From JAAYOS01 sp050950785 (GTDB taxonomy: Bacteria; Bacillota; Clostridia; Oscillospirales; JAAYOS01), in contig JBMNIG010000021.1 in assembly GCA_050950785.1 (NCBI GenBank), positions 180,138 through 244,137 on the forward strand: 64,000 bases of DNA, in the 5' to 3' direction. Shown here piece by piece: positions 26,703-35,849 of this stretch (positions within the stretch are counted from its first letter, which is position 1; each line of letters starts with the position of its first letter). Under the pieces are notes generated by a model. That model worked only from the letters and a program-made list of their open reading frames with translations. It did not search any database and had not been told where the DNA came from. Position numbers and translations under genes: made by a program.

Positions 26703-27881
26703 TTACCTGCGAAGCTTTACAGCTCTTGAAAGTCGCTCTAAAGCACTTCTAATTATCTCCCTCGGGACGGATATGTTCCATCTCATAAATCCTTCGGGGC
26801 CATAGTATTCCGTGCCGGGATCCGCTGCAACAAGTGCCTCGTTTATCAAAAAGCTCTCCAGTTCATTTTGTCCAAGACCTAATCCTCTAAAGTCCATCCA
26901 CAACACATATGTACCCTGGGGTGGAATCACCTTGATTTCAGGTATGAAATCTTTAAGATATTTATCTATAAGATTATAGTTGGCCCATACATAGTCGGTC
27001 ATTTGACCTAACCACTGCGCACCTGCAAGTGTATATGCCCCTGTAAGTGCCGCGTAAAGCATGGGGTCAATGCTTCCATAATGATCGGCATCACGCTGCA
27101 TTTTGAATTTATTGCGCAGCTCTTCATTTTCGATTATTACATTGGCGTGGTTTACACCCGTAAGGCCAAATGCTTTGCCAAGCGAAGTGCAGGTTATGGC
27201 AAAACCGCGACGACCTGCTATTTTAGAATATGGAGTTACACTTTTTTGCTCAAAACATACATCAGCAAAAATTTCATCGCTAAAGACTGTCACTCCGTAC
27301 TTTTCGGACAGAGCAGCAATCTTACTAAGGTCCTCATCACCCCATATGCTGCCCGTCGGATTATTTGGGTTACACAAGACAAATATCTTGTTGTTTGAGC
27401 TGGACATCTTGCGCTCTATGTCATCAAAATCTAACTTGTACCCTCCGTCATCACCGAGAATAAGATTACTAAACACAGCAACCCTGCCAAGTCTTCTTGC
27501 GGCTTGTTCATATCTGTTGTAGCCGGGCACGGGTACGATAATACCATTGCCGGGTTTGGTCAACATTCTGATTGTTGTGGCTACCGAAAATATAGTCCCC
27601 TGAGTTGGAACTATCCAGCTTTCTTCCACAGCATAATCTCTCTGCGTCTCTAGCCACCATCGGACATGGTTCAAATATTCACTTGAGCAGATTGTAAATC
27701 CGAACAAACCGTTTTGAGCAGCCCTTACAACAGAGTCGATCAAACTCGGAGCAGTTTTGAACTCAAACTCCGCTCCGATGAAGCTTATAAGGTCTGCATC
27801 ATTTATTTTTTTCGGTGTGAGAAACTTCTTTAGATTCCCTACCCCGTTTCTGGCTACTATGGAGTCAAAATCGAACTTCAT
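26703..27881 (-). CDS. PLP-dependent aminotransferase/beta-lyase, MalY/PatB type
   Basis: A 392-residue fold-type I PLP enzyme. Visible motifs are the substrate-side NPNNPTGSIW, the DEIFAD segment holding the PLP-pyridine Asp, and the Schiff-base lysine in TSLGKAFGLTG. The C-terminal RWNISVPREII contains the carboxylate-binding Arg. MalY/PatB relatives are C-S beta-lyases or aminotransferases; this one lacks enough signature to choose. Its ATG overlaps the RidA stop by one base (TGATG), so the two are made together. This makes sense because beta-lyases release enamine/imine products that RidA hydrolyses. Confidence 0.85.
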   Translation of the reverse strand: MKFDFDSIVARNGVGNLKKFLTPKKINDADLISFIGAEFEFKTAPSLIDSVVRAAQNGLFGFTICSSEYLNHVRWWLETQRDYAVEESWIVPTQGTIFSVATTIRMLTKPGNGIIVPVPGYNRYEQAARRLGRVAVFSNLILGDDGGYKLDFDDIERKMSSSNNKIFVLCNPNNPTGSIWGDEDLSKIAALSEKYGVTVFSDEIFADVCFEQKSVTPYSKIAGRRGFAITCTSLGKAFGLTGVNHANVIIENEELRNKFKMQRDADHYGSIDPMLYAALTGAYTLAGAQWLGQMTDYVWANYNLIDKYLKDFIPEIKVIPPQGTYVLWMDFRGLGLGQNELESFLINEALVAADPGTEYYGPEGFMRWNISVPREIIRSALERLSRAVKLRR

Positions 27882-28348
27882 CAGTTCTCCTCCCGAATTT
27901 CGACAATCGCCTCGATCTCGACGGTCACATCCATAGGAAGCTGATTGGTTCCAACCGCTGTTCGAGCGTGTTTGCCCGCTTCTCCGAATACGTCGATCAA
28001 TAGCTGCGAAGCTGCATTTGCAACAAGGTGCTGCTTGTCAAAACCTATGCCACTACTAACAAATGCCTGCAGTTTAATGATATTTGTAACTTTGTCAAGA
28101 TCTCCAAGATAGAACTTAAGTGCAGCGAGCATATTTGTTATGCAAAGCCTTGCTGCAGCCTGTCCATACTCCAAATCATCTTCCGACATAAGCTTACCTG
28201 TGTACTTTGGCTTTCCCTCGACAGCCGGGATTTGTCCGGACACAAACAGAATGTTTCCCACCTGCTTTACCGGCACATATAGAGCTCCGGGAGGAGAAGA
28301 TTCCGGTATTTGGATCCCAAGCTCCAAAAGTCTGTTTTCTATTTTCAC
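27881..28348 (-). CDS. RidA-family enamine/imine deaminase
   Basis: A 155-residue RidA/YjgF-YER057c-type protein, slightly longer than the typical 125-130 because of its N-terminus (VKIENRLLELGIQIPE). It shows GNILFVSGQIP and the mid-protein MLAALKFYLGDLDKVTNIIKL region, then a C-terminal VEIEAIVEI strand. The Arg that binds the substrate carboxylate in classical RidA (near the end, in an R-x-A-V pattern) appears as ARTAVG. The chosen GTG start at 28348 is preceded by GGGGGATGTGAT; GTG 28357 is closer to the family's extra length but leaves only two bases of spacing. Co-translated with the PLP enzyme. Confidence 0.85.
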   Translation of the reverse strand: MKIENRLLELGIQIPESSPPGALYVPVKQVGNILFVSGQIPAVEGKPKYTGKLMSEDDLEYGQAAARLCITNMLAALKFYLGDLDKVTNIIKLQAFVSSGIGFDKQHLVANAASQLLIDVFGEAGKHARTAVGTNQLPMDVTVEIEAIVEIREEN

Positions 28349-28380
28349 AAATATCACATCCCCCGATCAAGAGATAATAT

Positions 28381-29342
28381 TTAATCGATGTTATGGCAAG
28401 CAACCATATGTCCTCCGCCAACATCTTTACAGACGGGCGTAACCTCTTGGCATATTTCTGTTGCCTTATAGCAACGCTGACAAAATCTACAGCCCGGTTT
28501 TGGATTTATGGGACTTTGCACTTCACCTTTTAGTAATTCAACTGTGCGATTTCGTTCACGGCGCGGATCCCGCTATCGGTACGGCGGAAAGCAGTCCCTG
28601 TGTATACGGATGGACCGGGTGATTGTAAACCTCATCTCCATCGCCAATTTCCACTAAGTTACCCAGGTACATTACTGCTGTTCGATCAGATATGTACCGA
28701 ACCATGGACAAGTCATAGCGCAATAAACAGATATGTAAGTCCCATCTTACTCTGAAAATCTACTAACAGGTTTACGATCTGAGCCTGTATCGACACATCA
28801 AGAGCGGATATTGCTTCGTCACATATTATGAACTCGGGCTCTACTGCAAGTGCCCTCGCTATTCCCACACGTTGCCGCTGTCCCCCTGAAAACTCATGGG
28901 GAAAGCGGTTTGCATGCTCCCTGTGAAGGCCAACCAAATTCAGAAGTTCATAAACTCTCTCAGTGCGTTCCTTTTTGTTTTCACCTATTCCATGAATAAC
29001 AAGTCCTTCAGAAATAATTTCTCCGACGGTGAAGAAGGGGTTGAGGGAGGCATACGGATCCTGATATATCATCTGCATACGCCGGGTAAGCTTCTTTTGC
29101 TCATGCTTTCCCGCAGACATGACATCGATACCGTCGAAAATCACCTTTCCGCCATCAGCCTCATATAGTCTTATAATCGTTCTGCCAACTGTTGTCTTGC
29201 CACAACCGGACTCGCCAACTAAACCAATGGTGCTTCCCTTTTCTATTGAAAAAGATACACCGTCCACAGCTTTAAGAACCTGCCTGGGTCCAACGTTAAA
29301 ATACTTCTTTAGGTCTTGTACCTCTACCAATTTTCCGCCCAA
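28381..29342 (-). pseudogene. dppF: dipeptide/oligopeptide ABC transporter ATPase (DppF type), two frameshifts
   Basis: The intact part (TTG 29342 to 28713) contains Walker A GESGCGKTT, the signature SGGQRQRVG and Walker B FIICDEAISALD. An extra base at about 28717 turns IAHDLSM into IAL-stop, and an extra C in the run 28569-28571 breaks the frame again after AVPIADP. Removing both yields 319 residues, the normal length, including the C-terminal cysteine cluster (CRFCQRC...C...C) seen in Opp/Dpp ATPases. AAGGAGG lies eight bases before the TTG. If real, the second ATPase is non-functional and the importer inactive; equally, these may be read errors. Confidence 0.8.
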
Positions 29343-29364
29343 TCAGTCCACCTCCTTTACAGGT

Positions 29365-30385
29365 CTAAGGGTGGCATCCTCCCCCCATCGGCGGCTTTAC
29401 TTCCTGAGCCCTGCTGTCCAAGAGCCAACAGGACGATTCGTGCCCATCTCCAAAGTCAAACACGGGGGGGGCTTTCTTTAAACACACAACCCATGCAGTA
29501 ACTGCAGCGGGAAGCAAATGCGCAGCCCTGGGGCGGGGCAAACAGGTCGGGCGGAGTGCCCGGAATGCTGACAAGAGATCTGTCTGTGCGTTGCGACATG
29601 TCAGGCATCGATCCAAGTAGTCCCCATGTATATGGATGCTTTGGCCGATAGAAGATATCATCGGGCAGACCCCTTTCAACTATCTTCCCGGCGTACATGA
29701 CAGCAATTCTGTCGGCCATTCTTGCAACGACGCCCAGGTTGTGAGTAATGAGGACAATGGACGTGCCGGTTGAGTCCTTGATTTGTCTCATGAGTTCAAG
29801 AATTTGAGCCTGAGTCGTCACATCGAGGGCTGTTGTAGGCTCATCCGCGAAGAGGATTGCAGGACCACAACTAAGTGCCATGGCAATCATAGCACGTTGC
29901 CTCATTCCGCCGCTTAGTGTGTGAGGATATTGTCTATAACACTTTTCAGGATTGGGCAATCCAACCTTGGCAAGCATTTCGATGGCAATTTGCTTGGCAT
30001 CAGCTCTGAAAATATCCTTATGCTTTAATATTGCCTCACATATCTGCTTGCCAACTCTCATCGTAGGATTTAGCGAGGTCATAGAATCCTGGAATATCAT
30101 TGAAAATTCCTTGCCCCGATACGCCTGCATCTCTCTGTTTGTCTTACCGATCAGTTCCTCACCGCGATAGAGTATACTACCACCTTTGACTCGTGCAGGT
30201 GGCTCAGGGTTAAGTTTCATGATCGTTTGGATCGTCACACTTTTGCCACATCCGCTTTCCCCGACAAGGGCAAGTGTTTCCCCTTTGTCAATATAAAAAC
30301 TGACACCGCGGACAGCTTGAACTTCGCCCGCATATGTGTCAAAAGATACACGGAGATCCTTTACTTCAAGGAGGTGATCGTTCAC
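29365..30385 (-). CDS. dppD: dipeptide/oligopeptide ABC transporter ATPase (DppD type), frameshifted at the 3' end
   Basis: A GTG start at 30385 overlaps the DppC stop by four bases. Walker A is GESGCGKSV, the signature SGGMRQRA, Walker B LFADEPTTALD. At a run of eight G (29464-29471, C on the coding strand) the frame moves after residue 305, giving a short wrong tail (ending PPRV). With one C removed the protein continues PPVFDFGDGHESSC to a stop at 29365, giving 339 residues, the family length, and restoring the last Cys of the C-terminal iron-sulfur/cysteine motif. The ATPase core is intact either way. Confidence 0.85.
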
Positions 30386-31401
30386 TGTGACTTCACCTTC
30401 TTTCTCTTCCCATTCATAAGCATTTGGTCGCGAAGCTGCGGATCTAAAGCATCACGCAAGCAGTTTCCAAACATAAAGAACGCAAAGATTATAATGCTGA
30501 TAACAATCGACGGAATAGCAAACTGATAGAAAAAGGTTCGATATTTGCCCGCCCCGTCAGATGCCAACTGTCCAAGGGAGGTCATAGGCGGTGCAATTCC
30601 AAGTCCTATAAAGCTAAGACCTGCTTCCATAAAGATAACCGACGGCACGAAACTTGTAAGGCTCACAGCCATATTTCCCAGTATATTTGGCAATATGTGG
30701 CGGAATATGATCCTCATTGGGGAAGCACCCAGAGTCCGCGCAGCAAGAGTGAACTCTCGATTCTTAAACTGCAACACCCTTCCACGAAAACCTCTGGCAG
30801 ACCCCATCCATCCCATAATGGCCATTGCAAGTACCAGTGAATGTGCCCCACCACCAAAATAGAGTATTATGAGAATCACGTATATCATAGATGGAATACA
30901 AAGGCCGATATCTATGATCCGCATGATGATCATGTCGACCCAGCCGCCAAACCATCCTGCAATAGCGCCAACAATCATACCCAATACAAATGGAAGGATC
31001 GCTCCAATAAATCCAACCATCAGGGATACTCGCGAGCCCACCCAGATCCTTGTCCACATATCACGGCCTACGGAATCCGTGCCAAACCAGTGCTCTGCAC
31101 ATGGTTCCAGGTTGCTCTTAGTGAGATTTGTGGCATCATATTCGTATTTTGAGAATATTGGTGCAAATACCGACATCACAATGAGAAAAACTATGACCGC
31201 CAGACAAGTCATAGCCAGCCTGTTTCCTTTCAGACGCCGCCAAACGTCAGGCCAGTAACTTGTACTCGGACGTACTATGGCTTCTTTGTCTTTCTCATCT
31301 CTGTCAACAAATTCAAAATCGTCATCATTTTCAACATCAGTGCCGGTTTGCGATACCTGCGGCTCTATAAGATTTTTTTCTGATTTATTATCGTATAACA
31401 T
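30382..31401 (-). CDS. dppC: dipeptide/oligopeptide ABC transporter permease (DppC type)
   Basis: A 339-residue permease with a long cytosolic N-terminus (about 75 residues, acidic), then the first membrane helix and extracytoplasmic segment (EHWFGTDSVGRDMWTR, the DppC/OppC signature) and the BPD transmembrane domain with the EAA loop (ARTLGASPMRIIFRHILPN). Six membrane segments are expected. GTGAGG lies seven bases before the ATG, nine bases after the DppB stop. Confidence 0.92.
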   Translation of the reverse strand: MLYDNKSEKNLIEPQVSQTGTDVENDDDFEFVDRDEKDKEAIVRPSTSYWPDVWRRLKGNRLAMTCLAVIVFLIVMSVFAPIFSKYEYDATNLTKSNLEPCAEHWFGTDSVGRDMWTRIWVGSRVSLMVGFIGAILPFVLGMIVGAIAGWFGGWVDMIIMRIIDIGLCIPSMIYVILIILYFGGGAHSLVLAMAIMGWMGSARGFRGRVLQFKNREFTLAARTLGASPMRIIFRHILPNILGNMAVSLTSFVPSVIFMEAGLSFIGLGIAPPMTSLGQLASDGAGKYRTFFYQFAIPSIVISIIIFAFFMFGNCLRDALDPQLRDQMLMNGKRKKVKSQ

Positions 31402-31410
31402 ATCTGTGCC

Positions 31411-32328
31411 TCACGCTATCCTGATTCGTGGATCTACGATCACATACAAAATGTCGACAAGGAAGTTTGCAAACACAACAAATGTTCCCTGGAACACAAC
31501 CAGACCCAGCACCATTGTATAGTCAAGTCCCTGGATCGATGTGACAAAGTATGATCCCATTCCCGGAATCGAGAATATCTTTTCTACAACATATGATCCC
31601 ATCATAAGACCTGCAATCTCTGTACCAAGGCCAGTTATCATTGGAATGATCGCATTTCTGATTTGATGGAAAAAGACTATTTTAGTCTCACCCAAGCCCT
31701 TTGCCCTTGCGGTCTTTAAATAATCCTGTTGATTGACCTCCAGCATAAGGGTCCTCATCGAACGGCAGTGGGATGCGATAATACCAAAACTGAGGGTAAA
31801 TGTGGGCAATATGGTGTGTTTAAAGCTTTTCCACTGTGCAACAGGCATCCAGCCAAGCTTTAACCCGAATATATACTGCAGCATGGCTGCTACTATAAAA
31901 CCCGGTACAGCAATCCCTATGATCGACATAGCATTGAACGCGATATCGAGTTCTTTGCCCCGCCTTCTTGCCGAGATGATTCCGAAAATAATTCCCGCAG
32001 GCACCCCAAATGTGAGAGCCTGCAATCCAAGCTGAGCAGATATTGGAAAGGTGGTGGCGATAACATAGTTTACAGACCTTCCGGCATACTTTAGCGAATA
32101 ACCGAAATCCCCTCTTAAGAGATTTTTCATATATGTAAAGTACTGATGTAGCAGCGGCTTATCAAGCCCATAGTAGTGCATCATCTTGTCGACCATATCC
32201 TGAGTCATGATAGTCGTCGACAAAAAAGGATTGCCCGGCAGCAGCCTTAGCAGAAAAAAACAGACCGTTGCGATTATCCATACCGTTACAACCGATATAA
32301 AAAAACGCCGGATGATATATCTCTTCAT
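31411..32328 (-). CDS. dppB: dipeptide/oligopeptide ABC transporter permease (DppB type)
   Basis: A 305-residue permease starting MKRYIIRRFF with the typical first helix followed by LLPGNPF, and the EAA loop KTARAKGLGETKIVFFHQIRNA. AAAGGAGG lies seven bases before ATG 32328, so the ATG at 32346 is not used. It is the second gene of the transport operon, after the binding protein and a strong intercistronic hairpin. Confidence 0.92.
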   Translation of the reverse strand: MKRYIIRRFFISVVTVWIIATVCFFLLRLLPGNPFLSTTIMTQDMVDKMMHYYGLDKPLLHQYFTYMKNLLRGDFGYSLKYAGRSVNYVIATTFPISAQLGLQALTFGVPAGIIFGIISARRRGKELDIAFNAMSIIGIAVPGFIVAAMLQYIFGLKLGWMPVAQWKSFKHTILPTFTLSFGIIASHCRSMRTLMLEVNQQDYLKTARAKGLGETKIVFFHQIRNAIIPMITGLGTEIAGLMMGSYVVEKIFSIPGMGSYFVTSIQGLDYTMVLGLVVFQGTFVVFANFLVDILYVIVDPRIRIA

Positions 32329-32357
32329 CCTCGGTCCTCCTTTCATTGCTATGAATG

Positions 32358-32389
32358 CCGGTGCGGGTAGCGCAAACCGCCCGCACCGG
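32358..32389 (-). promoter_or_regulatory. intercistronic hairpin after the binding-protein gene
   Basis: A perfect 10-bp G/C stem (32358-32367 with 32380-32389) without a T-run on the minus strand. Such hairpins commonly protect the upstream binding-protein message, so it is more abundant than the permease message. Confidence 0.6.
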
Positions 32390-32440
32390 TTTTGTATAAG
32401 GTTTTTTACAAAATAAATGTTTTCAATAACGTCTATGGGA

Positions 32441-34180
32441 TCACTTGTTTACAACAAGCTCATTAAACTCGTAATAATCGCTGCTGTATACAAAGCCCTC
32501 AACATATGGAGCTACGGCATAGTATCCTCCGTCCACAATCAGAGGTTCGAGCGGACCTTCCTCTAGCAGGATCTGCTCCGCACGAGCAAGAAGCTCCATG
32601 CGCTTAGCTCTGTCAAATGTCACCACTGCCTCGGCAACCAGTGAATCGTACTCCTCATTTGTAAACAGATTCCAGCCTGAACCGGTAATATCGTTGACAG
32701 CGCCTCCGGTGATCCACATTCTAAGAATATCGCTTGGATCGGAACCCGTCGAAAGAGATGTGTAGTAAATGTCATAATCATATGTCATCATGGCCTGAAT
32801 GGCCTGAGGTACCGGAAGAAGAGTTATGCTGATATTATTAAGGCCGAGAAGTTGCTTCCACTGGTCAACAACTGTTTCCGCAATCAAACGGTATGTTGGG
32901 ACCTCAAATGTCAGATAAGACAATTCAGGAAGTTCAGAGACCGAGGAATATCCAAGTTCCTCAAGTGCTGCCTGGAGATATTCCTTTGCTTTGTCTACAT
33001 CTCCATTGACCGGAACAGTATCCAGTTTGAAATCCTCTACAAAGAGGCTATCTTCTCTGGCTCCACCGTGATTTGCGTTAACTATGCGAGTAAGAGGGCC
33101 TGCGGAGGGATTGGTAGCAGCAACAAGTGCTTCTCTGTTTAGAGCGTAACTGAGAGCTTTCCTAAAATTCTTGTTTCCAAGAATCGCTGCTTTCTCAGGA
33201 TCGGAGTTGAGGCGGTTGAACTGTATTGCCTGATGGCCTCCCCCTGTGAAATGAACGGTATAATCTTTCAGTATATCGAGGTAGTCATTGCCAACCATCA
33301 TCAGACAGTCAACTTCACCATTTTCAAACATGGTAACCCTTGTATTGTGATCGGACGATATGACCATCTTGAGGTGTGTGGTTGGAAAGCTTGTGTCCGC
33401 ATTGATGTATGTGGGGTTCTTGGTAAAGGACATGTATCCGTCGAATACCCATTCATTAAGTATATACGGGCCGCTGTATTCCAAATCAGCCGGTGTTCCG
33501 CCAAGGGCTTCTCCTTTTTCCTTAACAAATTCCTCTCTAAGAGGATATATGTCAAGCTTTCCGTCAAATATGGCTATCGGCTTTTCGAGGGTGATCTCCA
33601 ATGTCTTGTCATCAAGTGCCTTAATACCGACATCTTCTCTTGAGCATTCTCCGGCATTGTATGCAGCCGCATTCTTAAATCCATATGTGTTTATAAGGTC
33701 GGCGGCCCTTGCCGATCCCATTTCAGGGTCAAGACTTGCCAGCAAATAGTATGCAAAATCTGAAGCAGTTATCGGAGTGCCGTCAGAGTAAACAGCGTCC
33801 CGGAGGTAATAAGTATACACAGTTTTGTCATCACTTACTGTGAAACTCTCGCAAACTTCGGGGTAACTTACACCCTTATAAGGTCTAAACAACATTGCAG
33901 AAGTTAGGTAAAAGATATGGGAATCGATGTTTGATACACTGAGTATCATATTGAGTGTTGCAGGCTGATCTCCCACAAAAGTAAAAGTTGTTTCTTTAAC
34001 AACAGGAGTCCCACCTTTGTCGTCTCCATTGTCGCCTTCACTTGTGGGAGATGGCTCTACACTTAGCGACGGGGTTGGAGTGCTATTGCCGCTGTCGGTA
34101 TATGTATTGCAGCCAAAAATACTTCCCATCAGCAGCAGAGCGATCAAAAGCACCAACGTCACTTTATGAATTTTTTTCAT
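32441..34180 (-). CDS. dppA: peptide-binding lipoprotein, solute-binding family 5
   Basis: A 579-residue lipoprotein. Signal peptide with lipobox LLMGSIFGC (Cys about residue 24), then a Ser/Thr/Pro-rich linker, then the family 5 (DppA/OppA) binding domain; the YTYYLRDAVYSDGTPITASDF segment is diagnostic. ATG 34180 has GGAGG six bases upstream; the longer ORF from 34219 lacks the signal. It is the first gene of the operon and has a good promoter overlapped by a perfect palindrome. It captures oligopeptides outside the membrane for DppBCDF. Confidence 0.92.
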   Translation of the reverse strand: MKKIHKVTLVLLIALLLMGSIFGCNTYTDSGNSTPTPSLSVEPSPTSEGDNGDDKGGTPVVKETTFTFVGDQPATLNMILSVSNIDSHIFYLTSAMLFRPYKGVSYPEVCESFTVSDDKTVYTYYLRDAVYSDGTPITASDFAYYLLASLDPEMGSARAADLINTYGFKNAAAYNAGECSREDVGIKALDDKTLEITLEKPIAIFDGKLDIYPLREEFVKEKGEALGGTPADLEYSGPYILNEWVFDGYMSFTKNPTYINADTSFPTTHLKMVISSDHNTRVTMFENGEVDCLMMVGNDYLDILKDYTVHFTGGGHQAIQFNRLNSDPEKAAILGNKNFRKALSYALNREALVAATNPSAGPLTRIVNANHGGAREDSLFVEDFKLDTVPVNGDVDKAKEYLQAALEELGYSSVSELPELSYLTFEVPTYRLIAETVVDQWKQLLGLNNISITLLPVPQAIQAMMTYDYDIYYTSLSTGSDPSDILRMWITGGAVNDITGSGWNLFTNEEYDSLVAEAVVTFDRAKRMELLARAEQILLEEGPLEPLIVDGGYYAVAPYVEGFVYSSDYYEFNELVVNK

Positions 34181-34240
34181 AACATGCCTCCATTGATTAG
34201 CGCTTAAAACTGATAACAATTTTTCGCTTTAGGTTGCTAA

Positions 34241-34270
34241 AATATTACAGTAATATTCACTGTTTGTCAA
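34241..34270 (-). promoter_or_regulatory. promoter of the peptide-transport operon with overlapping palindrome
   Basis: On the minus strand TTGACA (34270-34265), 17 bases, TAATAT (34247-34242). A perfect 8-1-8 palindrome (34241-34257, AATATTAC arms) covers the -10 box and part of the spacer, a typical place for a repressor site. Confidence 0.7.
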
Positions 34271-34376
34271 GTGCTGTTAGGCTATTCTCAAAGCATTGGC
34301 TTGTGGTGTCGGACCGAAAAATCCAATTAGTTCCATAGCAAACAACAACTTAACAGATTAGGCTGTGTTAACCACG

Positions 34377-34406
34377 TTGACAACAAATCCGGAACTCTGA
34401 TATAAT
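34377..34406 (+). promoter_or_regulatory. sigmaA promoter of the amidohydrolase
   Basis: Perfect TTGACA (34377-34382), 18 bases, perfect TATAAT (34401-34406), 30 bases before the ATG. Divergent from the transport-operon promoter. Confidence 0.8.
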
Positions 34407-34436
34407 TTCAAAAATTGTCAATCAGTGGAGGATATT

Positions 34437-35672
34437 ATGGGTCACTATGTTTTGCTCGGCAGGATCATAGACTCGATCTCAGATTCTGCGTTAGAAAACG
34501 GTGCTGTCGAGATTATGGACAGCAAAATCACCTATGTAGGACCTGCTGCAGCACTATCATATCCAGAAAGTGCGAAAGTTTTTGCAGTTGAAAATGGAAC
34601 AATTATGGCAGGCTTTATAGACTGCCATACTCATCTTACAGGAACTGAGGATGCCGGCAGTTTTTGCGGTGGAGCCTTCTTTGGAGACCAACTCCTAGGA
34701 GCCGCATATCAAGTAGGCCTACTATTGGATGCAGGCTTTACCGGAGTGCGCGACATGAGTGAAGCAGGTCTCTATCTCTCAAGAGCCGTTGAAAGGGGAA
34801 AACTTAGAGGTCCCAGAATAATGCCGGGAGGAAGAATACTTGGAATAACATCCGGACATGTTGATACACATCCTCACCTTACAAAAGAGTATTTTAATCA
34901 AACAGATCACCTCAGCCGTCTGGTCGACGGAGTCGACGATTGCGTCTTAGGCGTACGCGAACAGTTCCGAATGGGAGCCAAATTTATTAAAATTTGTGCT
35001 ACGGGCGGTGTATCTTCACCTGCTGATAATCTGGACGATATACAGTTCTCCCCGGATGAATTGCGAGCAATAGTCGAGGAAACCAAAAGACACAATTCAT
35101 ATGTCGCTGCACACTGCACTGGTTCTGAAGGAGCATACCAGGCATTAGTTTCTGGCGTCGAGTGCATCGAACACGGGGTAATGCTGACTCAGAGGGAAAT
35201 TGACCTTATGGCTGAAAAGGGTGCAACTCTAGTCACCACTCTCGCTGTATCACTTGGGGTCGCAAACATACCCGGCCTTCCCGACTGGATGGCTAAAAAA
35301 GCCAGGGACTGCGCCGAAGCCAACGTTAAAACTATTGAAATGGCAAGAAAGGCTGGAGTTCGAATAGCTTTTGGCACAGACTTTTCAAACTCTAAAAACT
35401 CACCTTATCTAAGAAACGGCAAGGAGTTCGACGCAATGGTACGGGCCGGAATGACGCCAATGGAGGCAATAAAAGCCGGAACAATAAACGCTGCTTATTT
35501 ATTGATGATGCAAGATAAAATCGGTTCACTTGAAAAGGATAAGCTTGCCGACATAGTAGTCGTTGAAGGCAATCCATTAGAGGATATTAAATGCTTGATA
35601 TCTGCAGACAACATAAAGCTTGTATTCCAAAATGGTGAAATCAAAAAGGACATAACACGCAAGGAGATTTAA
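34437..35672 (+). CDS. metal-dependent amidohydrolase (Xaa-Pro dipeptidase/imidazolonepropionase-like)
   Basis: A 411-residue enzyme of the amidohydrolase superfamily. Metal-site motifs are GFIDCHTHLTG (HxH), a possible carbamylated Lys in KFIKICATGG, His in AAHCTG, His in CIEHGVM and Asp in AFGTDFSN. Members of this subgroup (PF01979, COG1228) include prolidases, carboxypeptidases and beta-aspartyl dipeptidase relatives. GGAGG lies five bases before ATG 34437. Divergent from the peptide transporter, so a role in hydrolysing an imported peptide or N-acyl amino acid is likely, but the substrate is not readable. A palindromic repeat follows the stop. Confidence 0.88.
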   Translation: MGHYVLLGRIIDSISDSALENGAVEIMDSKITYVGPAAALSYPESAKVFAVENGTIMAGFIDCHTHLTGTEDAGSFCGGAFFGDQLLGAAYQVGLLLDAGFTGVRDMSEAGLYLSRAVERGKLRGPRIMPGGRILGITSGHVDTHPHLTKEYFNQTDHLSRLVDGVDDCVLGVREQFRMGAKFIKICATGGVSSPADNLDDIQFSPDELRAIVEETKRHNSYVAAHCTGSEGAYQALVSGVECIEHGVMLTQREIDLMAEKGATLVTTLAVSLGVANIPGLPDWMAKKARDCAEANVKTIEMARKAGVRIAFGTDFSNSKNSPYLRNGKEFDAMVRAGMTPMEAIKAGTINAAYLLMMQDKIGSLEKDKLADIVVVEGNPLEDIKCLISADNIKLVFQNGEIKKDITRKEI

Positions 35673-35756
35673 CAATACTGAACCACTCTTTGCCAAGTAG
35701 ACAGTAGAAAGATGAAATTTTTATGTATCACACTTATGGCGGGGTTCAGTCTAAGG

Positions 35757-35845
35757 ATGACAGGAGACGACAGTAGGACGTTTCTTTTGTCTTGGAGTTA
35801 CCTCTAAGACAAAAGAAACGTCTGTCTTGTTAGTCCCCCTGTCAT
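35757..35845. repeat. dispersed palindromic repeat, copy C (best preserved)
   Basis: Outer arms ATGACAGG/CCTGTCAT (35757-35764, 35838-35845) enclose a perfect 17-bp stem (35777-35793 with 35806-35822) around the 12-base loop GGAGTTACCTCT. A/T-rich sequence follows on the plus strand, so it may also terminate the amidohydrolase transcript. Confidence 0.8.
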
Positions 35846-35849
35846 ATTT

